From Pirellulales bacterium (lineage in GTDB: Bacteria > Planctomycetota > Planctomycetia > Pirellulales > JADZDJ01), in NCBI GenBank assembly GCA_020851115.1, contig JADZDJ010000116.1, positions 1 through 33,154 of the forward strand: a stretch of DNA of 33,154 nt, read 5' to 3'. A program made the position numbers and the translations under genes. Positions 1-7,215 of this stretch are shown here, piece after piece. The notes beneath the pieces were generated by a model, which was not told the origin of the DNA, searched no databases, and saw only the letters and a program-made list of their open reading frames with translations. Every line of letters begins with the position of its first letter. Position 1 is the first letter of the stretch.

Positions 1-2
1 AA

Positions 3-101
3 CTCATCCTGCAAACCGAATTATCGACCCTCGCCGCCGCGACCACCCTCCCTCAAAAAATCCTGCAACTAACGCAGCGCCTCATCGGCTTGGCTGCGTA
101 A
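3..101 (+). CDS. 3' end of an unidentified gene (partial)
   Basis: An open frame enters from the left edge and runs for 32 codons to a TAA at 99-101. The peptide is rich in Leu, Ala, Thr and Gln, and ends in QRLIGLAA. I do not recognise a family. It is in the same reading frame as the toxin-like gene that follows, so two readings are possible. It may be the end of a separate upstream gene in the same operon, or the toxin may once have been longer and been cut by this stop codon. It is too short to be certain that it is coding. Confidence 0.35.
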   Translation, partial: LILQTELSTLAAATTLPQKILQLTQRLIGLAA

Positions 102-152
102 GTTAAACCGTTATTCAGAAAGTGCAGGCAATCGCAAGGCGTCAAGAATGGC

Positions 153-1664
153 TTGAAGGCGGTGGTGAATTCCGTAGTCACCGCCATCGACGAAAACGAA
201 ACACTCAATGAAGCGATTGTCGATGCGGCTAATGGAGTGGCAAGCATTGTCAACGCCGCTGGCACAGCGGTATTGATCGTTGCAGCGGTCGCGGAAACGA
301 GCGGCAACGCGCAACAAGCGGCACCGCCAAGCGATCCGCAAACCACCAAGCCGATCACCAAGACTCTCGAAGACAAACTGCCTGTAGGCGTCCAGTTATC
401 GGAGAACGAGAAGACGCTGAAACTTCAGACAGCCGATCCTCCGCCAGTCAAGGAAGCGCCTGAGATTGCCGGCTTTGACTATGAAGAAATGTACACAATC
501 TTCCTCGAACGTTATGGGGACGAGGGAATGGGACTTCTGGCCTGGGCGACGGAACGCGGTTGGACTGTCGAGAAACGAGGATATGCATGGTTATCGCTTC
601 GAGACGACTGGTGGCCTGACAGGGAGCAGAAGGTCATCGCCATTGGCAATACTGCCAACTTTGGCACCAAATACCGCAGTGCCGACAATGCGGCTGAACA
701 GCTCGACGAAGGCCTGCGATCGATATATTCGGAGTACATTCAATCCATTATCGAACGCAAGGAATATGATGCGCTGCTAGGCGATGATTACTCCGAACTC
801 CCGTTGATCAACTGGCCGTGGAATTTTACCGAATCCCGGATTTACCGCTTCAATGCAGCCTGGGCACTCAACTCATGGGTCGGCTCTTGGGTCAAGAATG
901 GCTCCAATGCCTTTGTAGGCGAGACCTTGCTCGGCGACAAAATCGAGGGCTGGGACCGCGTCAAAATGGGCGCGCTCAGTGCGGTCGAGGCGGTCTTCCT
1001 CGCATTGCCGGCCGCCAAACTGGCGAAGTTCGGTATCGGTGCGCTCGGTGGCGAAGCCGGCGCTCGGCTTCTGTCGATCAAAGTCTGCGAAAGTTTGGGC
1101 GAAAAAGTGGTGACTCGCTTGGTCGCCACCCGCGGGGGCCAAGCATTTATCAGAGCCTATGCTAAGGTCTACAGTGCGAAATGGAACATCGCCGTGTGGG
1201 GTGAAAAGGCAGAGCTTCTCAATTTAGCCGCCGGGCAGACCGTCAAATGGACAGGCGGCATTCCCGCGAAAGAAGGCCTGGAGCTTGTCGACTCGGTTCG
1301 CCGGTCGCTGCACGTGCCTACAACACGAAATATCGCTCTCGCCGAAAGCGTGATTCAAGGCCAGCCAAGGCAATTGCTCGCCAGCGTGAGCGGACAAGCA
1401 AGCCCACTAGGTACGGTTGAATCACCAACAGCTAGATTGTTCGAAACGCTTAATTCTCGAGGTGCTGCGCCGACAGTAAACCATACCGAAGTTAAAATCC
1501 TTGAGAATGTCGCCAAAGATCTGCCCAAAAATGCGCGAGGAACGATCAACCTTTTTACGGAACGTAAACCATGCGACTCCTGCCAGCACGTGATTGACCA
1601 GTTTCAGGCACGATTCCCAAACATCAAGCTAAACCTAACACACGGTGGCCGAGGAGTCAGGTAG
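153..1664 (+). CDS. Polymorphic-toxin-like protein with C-terminal nucleic-acid deaminase domain
   Basis: This 503-residue protein probably delivers a deaminase toxin. The last 65 residues carry the cytidine-deaminase-fold signature: H443-x-E445 (zinc ligand and proton-shuttling Glu) and PCDSC with C473 and C476, followed by a helix (HVIDQFQARFPNI). This pattern matches bacterial toxin deaminases of the BURPS668_1122/XOO_2897 type; the exact subfamily is my inference. Residues near 25-50 are hydrophobic and Ala/Val-rich. Residues around 255-300 (GALSAVEAVFLALPAAKLAK) form another hydrophobic stretch, like the pre-toxin regions of polymorphic toxins. I see no RHS, hemagglutinin or LXG trafficking repeats. 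The start is uncertain: the frame is open only from 102 and the first usable codon is TTG at 153, without a clear SD. The SUKH immunity-type gene starting seven bases after the stop supports a toxin role. Whether it edits DNA, RNA or a nucleotide cannot be told from sequence. Confidence 0.75.
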   Translation: MKAVVNSVVTAIDENETLNEAIVDAANGVASIVNAAGTAVLIVAAVAETSGNAQQAAPPSDPQTTKPITKTLEDKLPVGVQLSENEKTLKLQTADPPPVKEAPEIAGFDYEEMYTIFLERYGDEGMGLLAWATERGWTVEKRGYAWLSLRDDWWPDREQKVIAIGNTANFGTKYRSADNAAEQLDEGLRSIYSEYIQSIIERKEYDALLGDDYSELPLINWPWNFTESRIYRFNAAWALNSWVGSWVKNGSNAFVGETLLGDKIEGWDRVKMGALSAVEAVFLALPAAKLAKFGIGALGGEAGARLLSIKVCESLGEKVVTRLVATRGGQAFIRAYAKVYSAKWNIAVWGEKAELLNLAAGQTVKWTGGIPAKEGLELVDSVRRSLHVPTTRNIALAESVIQGQPRQLLASVSGQASPLGTVESPTARLFETLNSRGAAPTVNHTEVKILENVAKDLPKNARGTINLFTERKPCDSCQHVIDQFQARFPNIKLNLTHGGRGVR

Positions 1665-1670
1665 TCAATT

Positions 1671-2162
1671 ATGAACAGTATATATGCAGTAGTAAGGCAG
1701 CAACTGATTGAGGCTGGCGTGGCAACACCCGAGTCATTTGTTGGTTGCACGCTCGAAGAAATTAATTCTATTGAATCACATTTCTCGGTACGCCTGCCAA
1801 AGGCATATCGGGACTTTTTGTTGGAAATGGGACGGGATGCTGGGGACTTTCTAGTCGGCATGGACTATACGTTTCCGCTGATGTTGGGGTTCCGTGATTC
1901 GGCTGAAGACTGGCTTCGAGAATCAGGATCTGTTTTTAAATTGCCCACGAATGCTTATGTTTTTTTCTCCGATCCAGGAGGTGCGTTTTCATTTTTTTAT
2001 TGCGACGGGGAACAGGACCCACCAGTGACCGTGTTCATTGAGACCGAGTTGGAACCACGACGCCTCTTCGAGCATTTCTCAGATTGGGTGCGCGGCGTTG
2101 CCGAAGACCAAATTGCCATCCGGCGCGAAAGGGAAAAATTTAAGAAACGGACAGACCCGTAG
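1671..2162 (+). CDS. SUKH (SMI1/KNR4) family immunity protein
   Basis: This 163-residue protein most likely neutralises the adjacent deaminase toxin by direct binding in the cytoplasm. Residues 28-53 (EEINSIESHFSVRLPKAYRD, then FLLEMG) are the classic SUKH opening: a helix, then LP, an aromatic residue and a helix. Later blocks with FFSDPGGAFSFF and VFIETELEPRRLFEHFSDW fit the SUKH beta-sheet and final helix. SUKH proteins are the commonest immunity partners of deaminase and nuclease toxins. The ATG at 1671 lies six bases past the toxin stop; AGGAG and CAGG sit upstream inside the toxin end, so the pair is probably co-transcribed and coupled. The gene is visibly T-rich, with T-runs of six to seven bases near 1935-2000, unlike the housekeeping genes to the right. 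This suggests transfer. The reading frame stays intact across these runs. Confidence 0.82.
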   Translation: MNSIYAVVRQQLIEAGVATPESFVGCTLEEINSIESHFSVRLPKAYRDFLLEMGRDAGDFLVGMDYTFPLMLGFRDSAEDWLRESGSVFKLPTNAYVFFSDPGGAFSFFYCDGEQDPPVTVFIETELEPRRLFEHFSDWVRGVAEDQIAIRREREKFKKRTDP

Positions 2163-2174
2163 CCTTGTAACTCC

Positions 2175-2202
2175 AGGGGCGCACAACGGGACAGGTGCCC
2201 CT
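2175..2202 (+). terminator. Hairpin after the immunity gene
   Basis: AGGGGC at 2175-2180 pairs with GCCCCT at 2197-2202, with extra pairing possible inside, 13 bases past the immunity stop codon. It is followed by ATCAAAAATTG rather than a T-run. It is therefore a weak candidate for the end of the toxin-immunity transcript. Confidence 0.3.
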
Positions 2203-2616
2203 ATCAAAAATTGAATCCGAGAAGTTAGGTAAGATTTCAAGCCAGAAACTGTGAACTAGTCCAGCGATCCTTTAGTACATATTATGAGGTATAATCGAAC
2301 CCCAATTAAGTTGTGAGGAATGATCGGGAACTTGATGAGAAGCAGCGGCGTCGAGGTTGTGCGACCGCCCGGTGCAATTGTTATGAACGATCAGTGCATA
2401 ATGAGCGTCGTCGCCGTGGTCGGCATGCTCCTGTGCAAAAATGAGATTCAAGCCAAAATCATCGCAGTCACTCATGATCGCTGATTGCTTTCATTCCGCG
2501 CGAGCCTTTGGCGGAGGGAATCCCATCGCAGAGTTTGCCCCGAACGGCCCAAAACGAGCCTGCGAGCGGAGCATTGCCGCCCGAAGTTGATCCCAGCCAA
2601 CGCCCCCGTGCAATCG
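2203..2616. other. Intergenic stretch between immunity gene and transposase
   Basis: I see no convincing gene. A minus-strand frame at 2272-2475 (67 codons) is open but matches nothing I recognise. I found no clear terminal inverted repeat of the neighbouring transposase here. The stretch probably contains the transposon's left flank and decayed sequence. Confidence 0.4.
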
Positions 2617-3694
2617 TCAGGCCGCTTTGCGATAATAATGCTTAAGCAAACCGCCCAAGCGCCGCTCGCAGCGAACGTCGGCAAGCGACACGACGTCGGC
2701 GGTCGGCTTCCGCTTGCGTCGCCGCCCGGCGACCAGCAGTTCGTTGTCCTTGCCCTGATGCGGCCGCAGGCGGTGGTAGTAGTCCACGAACACCGAGCAG
2801 AGATGGTTCAAATGCCGCGCGCGAAAAAACCACAAAATGCTCCAAGCATTCTTGCCGCAGGGTTTGGCTGAAGCGCTCGGCGAAGGCGACCATGTTGGGC
2901 GAACGGTACGGCGAAAGCCGAATGCTGATACCCGCAGTTGTCAGCGTGGCCTTGAACTTCGCGGTGAACTTCGTGTCCCGGTCGTGCATGACCAGATCAT
3001 TGCCCAGCTTGACTTTCCTGGCATGGTTCACGAACGCGTTTGCTTGCTCGCAAACCCAGGTTTCGTCGGGATGGGAAGTGGCAGGCGAGACGAACACCCG
3101 CCGCGTTTCGACGTGCAAAAACACCAGCACGAACAGGTCGCGAAAGCCCTTGCGGGTCAGCGTTTTCACCGAGAGGAAATCGCACTGCCAGAGCGTGGCC
3201 GCATGGATTTTCAAAAACTCATCCCAGGTGCCGACGCCGCGCTGTGGGCCGGGATCGAGCCCGTTGGATTTCAAAATATTTTTGACTGTGCTCCGCGAGA
3301 CCGACCTGATGCCCAGCTTCCGCAATTCACCGAGAATGCGGTTGTATCCCCAGCCGGTTTCTTGCGCAAGTTTGACAACCAGTTTGCGGATCGATTCGGC
3401 CGTTGGTCGCCGGCCTTTCTTCAACGGTTTGGTCCGCTTGCCCTTCCGCGCTTCTCGAATCCAGCGGCGAAGCGTGCCGGGATGCACGATCGAAACCAGT
3501 TCATCGATCGCCTTGCCCAGCCGCGATCCGAATCGCACCAGCCGATGGCGCTCCTGCGGCGTGACCGCAACCCGCGCCGGCAGCTTGCCTCGCAGGATTT
3601 GATTCTCGACTTTCAAGTAAGCGACCTGTCGGGCCAGTTCCCGCTGGGTCGCGCCGGCGATCAGCAGGAGCAATCTCGTGTAGATGTTTCGCAT
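2617..3694 (-). pseudogene. Integrase-core (rve/DDE) transposase, frameshifted near its C-terminus
   Basis: A transposase with an N-terminal helical DNA-binding region (residues 1-150, including HPGTLRRWIREARK) and an rve catalytic core. The DDE residues are visible: D172 in QCDFLSVKT, D238 in MHDRDTKF and E273 in FAERFSQTLRQEC. The frame is then lost. Reading straight on gives about 60 Arg/Ala-rich residues to a stop at 2642. The expected C-terminus (HLNHLCSVFVDYYHRLRPHQG) is in the next frame and ends at 2617. The switch falls at six T on the coding strand (A6 at 2824-2829); removing one T restores a continuous protein of about 358 residues. The triad survives, so this is either a late inactivating mutation or a slippage site. 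This type of transposase is widespread in Planctomycetota; I could not fix the IS family. Confidence 0.8.
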
Positions 3695-4134
3695 GCGGGT
3701 GTTCGTCGTAAGTTGCCCAGCCAGTGGAAGTTAACCTTATTTTTGCACCCCGGCTCGCCGGTTGCAAAACCGCGGTTTTCGTCATGCCAGGCAACTATTG
3801 GCCAGTTGCCAGGAAGATACGTTCGGCGGGCGTATTCTTTGCTTGAAAGCCGCGGCACAAAGTTCCGCGGTCGGTTGCTTTCGACTTCACACCGATCGAA
3901 CGCGACTCGAACCCGCTAACTGCCTTGCCGTCAACAGCTTGCGACCAGCGACTGCGGAGAGAGTCGTTACGAAGAGGGTTTTGCACGGGATACTGCCCAA
4001 CCGTTCGCAAACCCAGAGCTACACGCCAGTGAACTCTGCGGTCATAAATCGCGGCCGTCTCAATCGGCAACCTATCCACAGTCTGCGAAAGACTTTGTGA
4101 CAAAGGCCGCCTTTGATCGGCGCTCTCACCATGC
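3695..4134. other. Gene-free stretch between transposase and capsid-cement gene
   Basis: I see no supported gene. A minus-strand frame at 3795-4151 is open for 118 codons but its composition is unlike a folded protein and it overlaps the end of the neighbouring gene. The only clear structure is the hairpin at 3741-3769, listed separately. Confidence 0.4.
3741..3769. repeat. Long inverted repeat upstream of the transposase
   Basis: TTTTGCA at 3741-3747 pairs with TGCAAAA at 3763-3769. The inner CCGGCTCGCCGG can extend the stem. It sits 47 bases upstream of the transposase start. No T-run follows it on either strand, so it is not a standard intrinsic terminator. It may shield the transposase gene from outside transcription or be part of the element's end. 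Confidence 0.5.
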
Positions 4135-4968
4135 TCACCGAGAGCGGTCAAAAGCCTCGCAGCAACACGCTATAACACAAATTTTACGATTACGAATTAT
4201 GAGGAACTCGCAAACTGCGTTCACAAAACAACTTCCGTAACGAAAAAATTTCTCTCCTTGGCGATCGAGCGCCGTGGCGGCCGTGAAAAAGCCATCCGGC
4301 CAAGAAGTCATCGTGCCAATCGCCACGTACTGACCACCGACTCCCACGGCTCGAAACACAACGGTCGCATCAACGTAGATTGGCATGATCGGAGCGATGG
4401 CGCCCGCGATGAACGTGTCGACCGCGATTGCGGTTGAACCTGCCTTAAGACGAATCGTGAACGCCGGCGAACCGCTCGTACTGGTCACAAACACCAGCGC
4501 TCGGATTCGTAGGACATCCCCCGCTTTCAACGAATCTGCCGGGATCGTGGCGCTTTTATCAAACGGGGTCTCCGCAGCGGTGTTGGCGATTGCAGCGCTG
4601 GCGGCGGTGTTCGCATACAGCAGGGTGCCCGGCTTGGCCTGCGAAGCGAGGCGCACCCGCACGGTCGGATCGGTCGTGGCTGCCGCGCGGACGACCTTGC
4701 CGGCCTGCTTATTACTGCCTCCCGTGAGCGTGACGATTCCCGCCGTCGGATCCCAAAAGAGAATCGTGCCGAAGGAATAAGCTACATCGGTCGCCTTCGG
4801 AAAATCAAACACTCCCTCGACCGCAAGCGATCCCGGCGCGCCCGCTGGGATCGCCCGATTCGCGACGCCGACCAGATCTCCCTGGACCACGACTTGCCCG
4901 TCGGCAACATCCGCCGCCGGCGTATAGTCGATGCTCGCACCTTCCTGAACAAACTGGGCTGTTGACAT
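4135..4968 (-). CDS. DUF2190 family phage capsid-cement/decoration-type protein, frameshifted 3' end
   Basis: The first 100 or so residues (FVQEGASIDYTPAADVADGQ, then a GDLVGVANRAIPAG segment and LAVEGVFDFPKA) are typical of DUF2190, small beta-rich phage proteins that stabilise the capsid. A second beta-rich module follows (residues 105-245). The start is well supported: GAGGAG lies nine bases upstream of ATG 4968. The end is odd. As read, the last 40 residues are Cys-rich and unlike the rest (ICVIACCCEAFDRSR). Removing one T from a six-T run (A6 at 4243-4248) instead gives EKFFVTEVVL and a stop at 4221, a natural beta-strand ending and a protein of about 248 residues. So the gene is probably frameshifted. 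It has no phage structural neighbours in the window, which points to a prophage remnant. Confidence 0.78.
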   Translation of the reverse strand: MSTAQFVQEGASIDYTPAADVADGQVVVQGDLVGVANRAIPAGAPGSLAVEGVFDFPKATDVAYSFGTILFWDPTAGIVTLTGGSNKQAGKVVRAAATTDPTVRVRLASQAKPGTLLYANTAASAAIANTAAETPFDKSATIPADSLKAGDVLRIRALVFVTSTSGSPAFTIRLKAGSTAIAVDTFIAGAIAPIMPIYVDATVVFRAVGVGGQYVAIGTMTSWPDGFFTAATALDRQGEKFFRYGSCFVNAVCEFLIIRNRKICVIACCCEAFDRSR

Positions 4969-5778
4969 GGAAAACTACTCCTCTTCGATTCGTTTAGGGG
5001 TGGGCGGCCCCGCGACACAACCAGCGGAATTCGGCCCCAGTGTCAAGCTCGTGTGGCTCTATAAGTCAGTCCCGACCAGCACAAAACATGCGGTATTCCC
5101 GGCGCCAAACCGGTGCTTTTCCGGTTGAGGCGTGCTGTGGCGAAGTTCAGACGCGGGAGCTTGTTGGATTCCGCCGCGGCCCTATTATGTCGGGCCGCGT
5201 TTCGAGAGGTCGAAACGAGGCCAGACCGGAGTGGACGTCGATTTAAGATTCCCGATGCGACTCTACGAGTCTACCGAGTCTGATTCGGGCCAGCCGGAAA
5301 AGTGAAAACTATGCAGCGACTGACCCGGGATTATGAATCGCAGAGTTGCAGCCCCACGTCCGCCGCGACGGCAATGGTGGTCCGCCCGGCGTCACCACCG
5401 TCGGCCAATGCAATCGACGCTCGTTTCCGGAAATGAACGAGGCACCCTATTGGCGACTGACACAGACCCAAGCACTTGAGCCGTCCTGATGTTGCACATT
5501 GCCGCGCTAGTTGGCGCTTACTCCGAACTGGCATATAGAGGATGGACTTCGCCGACGGTGGTTCGGTGTGACTCTGCCTGCAAATTATTCGAGCGATTGA
5601 CCATGCGGAAAATTGACCTGAAAACAAATGAATTGATCCTGCCGTTCGCACGGCTGTAGGGTTTTTGCGGATTCGACTGGGCACGCTCGAGCACCGGGCT
5701 GCTTAGTTGGCACCTTCGCAAAGCGGGTAACAAGTTCGGAGAATCCCTGCGTCCGCAGCAACCAAATTTCAACGACCA
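4969..5778. other. 810-base gene-free stretch inside the element
   Basis: Only short open frames occur (for example 5040-5246 plus and 5331-5684 minus), and none has recognisable protein character. The start of this stretch contains the SD and presumably the promoter of the DUF2190 gene. It also contains a perfect GC-rich hairpin at 5175-5199 and short GAGTCTAC-type repeats around 5252-5280. This is most likely decayed prophage sequence. Confidence 0.45.
5175..5199 (+). terminator. Perfect 8-bp GC hairpin, terminator-like
   Basis: CGCGGCCC (5175-5182) and GGGCCGCG (5192-5199) pair perfectly around a nine-base loop, followed by TTT on the plus strand. No plus-strand gene ends just upstream, so it may be a leftover of a deleted gene. 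Confidence 0.35.
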
Positions 5779-6033
5779 ATGAGCCAGCTTCCATTGTATA
5801 AGCCGAAGGAAATTGCCGCGAGGCTCAACTGCAGTCTTGCCAACGTCTATTCCCTCCTGGCTAGCGGCAAATTGACCGCAATCTCGATCGGTGTCGGCGG
5901 CAAGGGCCTGCGGGTGGCTGAGGAGGATCTGCAGTCCTTCATCGAATTGGGGCGTCTCGGACCAGGTGCAATCCAATTACCCAAGCCCGGTAGGCCGCAC
6001 CGCCTCAAGCACATCAAGCTCGCAAAGCCTTAA
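5779..6033 (+). CDS. Small helix-turn-helix (excisionase/MerR-like) protein
   Basis: An 84-residue protein. YKPKEIAARLNCSLANVYSL (residues 7-26) followed by LASGKLTAISIG is the HTH_17/excisionase pattern: a winged helix in which helix 2 reads DNA and GKL starts the wing. The rest (RVAEEDLQSFIELGR) is the usual final helix, with a basic tail. It converges on the integrase and their 3' ends overlap by 20 bases (6014-6033), as in integrase-directionality factor pairs. It probably binds the attachment region to control excision or regulates the element. The ATG at 5779 has no strong SD. It could also be an ordinary phage regulator. Confidence 0.72.
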   Translation: MSQLPLYKPKEIAARLNCSLANVYSLLASGKLTAISIGVGGKGLRVAEEDLQSFIELGRLGPGAIQLPKPGRPHRLKHIKLAKP

Positions 6034-7000
6034 GCAGGTACCCGGGGGCCTGTGTCAAATGCCCGTAAACTTTCGCCACCATCGTCGGATCGGAATGCCC
6101 CAGCAAAACCGCAACTGTTAGGGCATCGACGCCACTAGTTAGCTTTCGATGTGCAAAACTGTGCCGAAACGCCGTCAGGCCATATTTCCTTTTGAGTTTC
6201 GTTTCGATGCGGACAAACGCGCAGTTGACGGCATCGGTGGTCCACGCGTTGCCGTCGCTGTTACGAAACAACTTCCCGACGGGCGCTTTGAGTGCCAGCC
6301 GGCGAACAATCAGTTCGGAGGACTCGGTCAAATAGATAATCCGGGGTGCCCGCTGCATCTTCTCGCTACTGCGGGGCAGGACGATCCGGTGATTGGCCAG
6401 GTCGAGGTGCCGCCGTTCGATCTTCAGGCATTCCGCGGCTCTGGCCCCCGTCTCCCAGGCGAATATGCACAGGTCGCGAAAGGCCTGCCGTTTGGTGGCG
6501 CCCAGGATCGCTTGGTACTCCTCGGGGGAAATGACCACTTCGCGGATGCCGCCGCGGGGTTTTTTAAAGTGGGCGATCGGAGAACGATCGATCAGTCCTT
6601 GCTCCTCGCACCACCGCAGGCAGCGCTGGATGGCGCGGCAGTAGTTCCGCTTGCTGCCGTTGGAAATTTGATAGCCGTCAATCCATTGCTGGACGTGAAA
6701 CGACTTCAGTTGCGCGACCGTCAGATCCGGATAGGTCTGCACGAATCGTTCCAGCCGATATTGATACCACTCGTAGGTATCCGCGGCCCGGTGCAGCTGA
6801 ACCCAGTCGAGGAACTGGTCGATCAGCACTGCCAGGGAGTCGGAGTCGGGGACGGACGATTCCACGCGAGGTGGCTCGCGCAGGATGCGCTGATACTCGT
6901 CAAAGGCCGCTTTCTTCTCGGCGCCCAGCGGGATTTGCTTGCCCCGCAACGTGACGTACCAGCCGCGGTTCTTTCGATACCAGGGTTTCGGGAACTTCAT
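6014..7000 (-). CDS. Tyrosine-type site-specific recombinase/integrase
   Basis: A 328-residue tyrosine integrase that would integrate or excise the element at tRNA-Arg. Residues 1-45 resemble a small arm-binding domain (WYRKNRGWYVTLRGKQIPLG). Residues 50-145 are the SAM-like core-binding domain. The catalytic domain follows, with R187 (ETGARAAE), K214, R279-H280 (TAFRHSFA), H302 (LLGHSD) and the nucleophile Y312 (VYGHLT). The first His of the HxxR box is Thr here (T276), a substitution that I believe is tolerated in some integrases. The start is firm: GGAGG lies seven bases before ATG 7000. The gene points away from the tRNA with about 140 bases between them; those bases hold a hairpin and paired TTGTGCCA repeats. 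The frame is open through a six-T run near 6557, so it may still be functional. Confidence 0.92.
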   Translation of the reverse strand: MKFPKPWYRKNRGWYVTLRGKQIPLGAEKKAAFDEYQRILREPPRVESSVPDSDSLAVLIDQFLDWVQLHRAADTYEWYQYRLERFVQTYPDLTVAQLKSFHVQQWIDGYQISNGSKRNYCRAIQRCLRWCEEQGLIDRSPIAHFKKPRGGIREVVISPEEYQAILGATKRQAFRDLCIFAWETGARAAECLKIERRHLDLANHRIVLPRSSEKMQRAPRIIYLTESSELIVRRLALKAPVGKLFRNSDGNAWTTDAVNCAFVRIETKLKRKYGLTAFRHSFAHRKLTSGVDALTVAVLLGHSDPTMVAKVYGHLTQAPGYLLKALRA

Positions 7001-7061
7001 GGCGATTCCTCCAGCTATTGACCGTGATCACGCACGGGTGAGCCAGAGTGCTCGCCTTAGG

Positions 7062-7090
7062 GCCCCCGCCTGTTGAGCGCAGGCGGGGGC
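7062..7090. terminator. Strong 11-bp hairpin between tRNA-Arg and integrase
   Basis: GCCCCCGCCTG (7062-7072) pairs perfectly with CAGGCGGGGGC (7080-7090) around a seven-base loop. A TGTTTTG tract follows on the plus strand. Read on the minus strand it lies between tRNA-Arg and the integrase and could end the tRNA transcript, but without a T-run. The direction is uncertain. Confidence 0.5.
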
Positions 7091-7094
7091 TGTT

Positions 7095-7114
7095 TTGTGC
7101 CAAAAGTTGTGCCA
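7095..7114. repeat. Paired TTGTGCCA repeats near the attachment site
   Basis: TTGTGCCA occurs at 7095-7102 and again at 7107-7114, twelve bases apart start to start. They lie between the integrase start and the tRNA 3' end, where integrase or excisionase arm-binding sites are expected. That role is inferred from position only. Confidence 0.4.
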
Positions 7115-7141
7115 CACAAATTATAGCACGACGTAAGTCTA

Positions 7142-7215
7142 TATCCCCGACAGGATTCGAACCTGTAACCTTCGGCTTCGGAGGCCGACGCTCTATCCAG
7201 TTGAGCTACGGGGAC
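7142..7215 (-). tRNA. tRNA-Arg (anticodon CCG)
   Basis: A complete cloverleaf on the minus strand. The acceptor GTCCCCG pairs with CGGGGAT, with a G-U pair at the end. The D-arm is GCTC/GAGC. The anticodon arm is TCGGC-CTCCGAA-GCCGA, giving anticodon CCG (reads CGG, Arg). The T-arm is ACAGG-TTCGAAT-CCTGT. CCA is not encoded. Its 3' end faces the integrase, which makes it the likely attachment site. Confidence 0.95.

Larger units (their letters stand above)
4135..7142. mobile_element. Tyrosine-integrase element remnant at tRNA-Arg (minimal extent)
   Basis: The integrase, convergent HTH/excisionase-like gene and phage DUF2190 gene lie directly against the 3' end of tRNA-Arg(CCG), the usual attachment site for tyrosine-recombinase elements. 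I give the smallest stretch that holds these genes. The real element may reach left past the toxin-immunity pair and the window edge. I looked for a second copy of the tRNA 3' end (the T-arm/acceptor sequence) at 1-6000 and did not see one, so the left att site is unresolved. Confidence 0.55.

Noticed and set aside
2272..2475. 67-codon minus-strand frame near the transposase
   Set aside because: No SD, no family resemblance; His/Asp-rich composition alone is not enough.
2837..3919. 360-codon plus-strand frame
   Set aside because: Antisense to the transposase with its DDE motifs; Arg/Pro-rich shadow composition.
3795..4151. 118-codon minus-strand frame
   Set aside because: Overlaps the run-on end of the DUF2190 gene, has no motif and no SD.
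5331..5684. 117-codon minus-strand frame in the gene-free stretch
   Set aside because: Composition is not protein-like and no start signal is seen.
1..6000. Possible second attachment site (copy of the tRNA-Arg 3' end)
   Set aside because: Looked for the T-arm/acceptor sequence by eye and found no convincing copy; the left end is probably outside the window.
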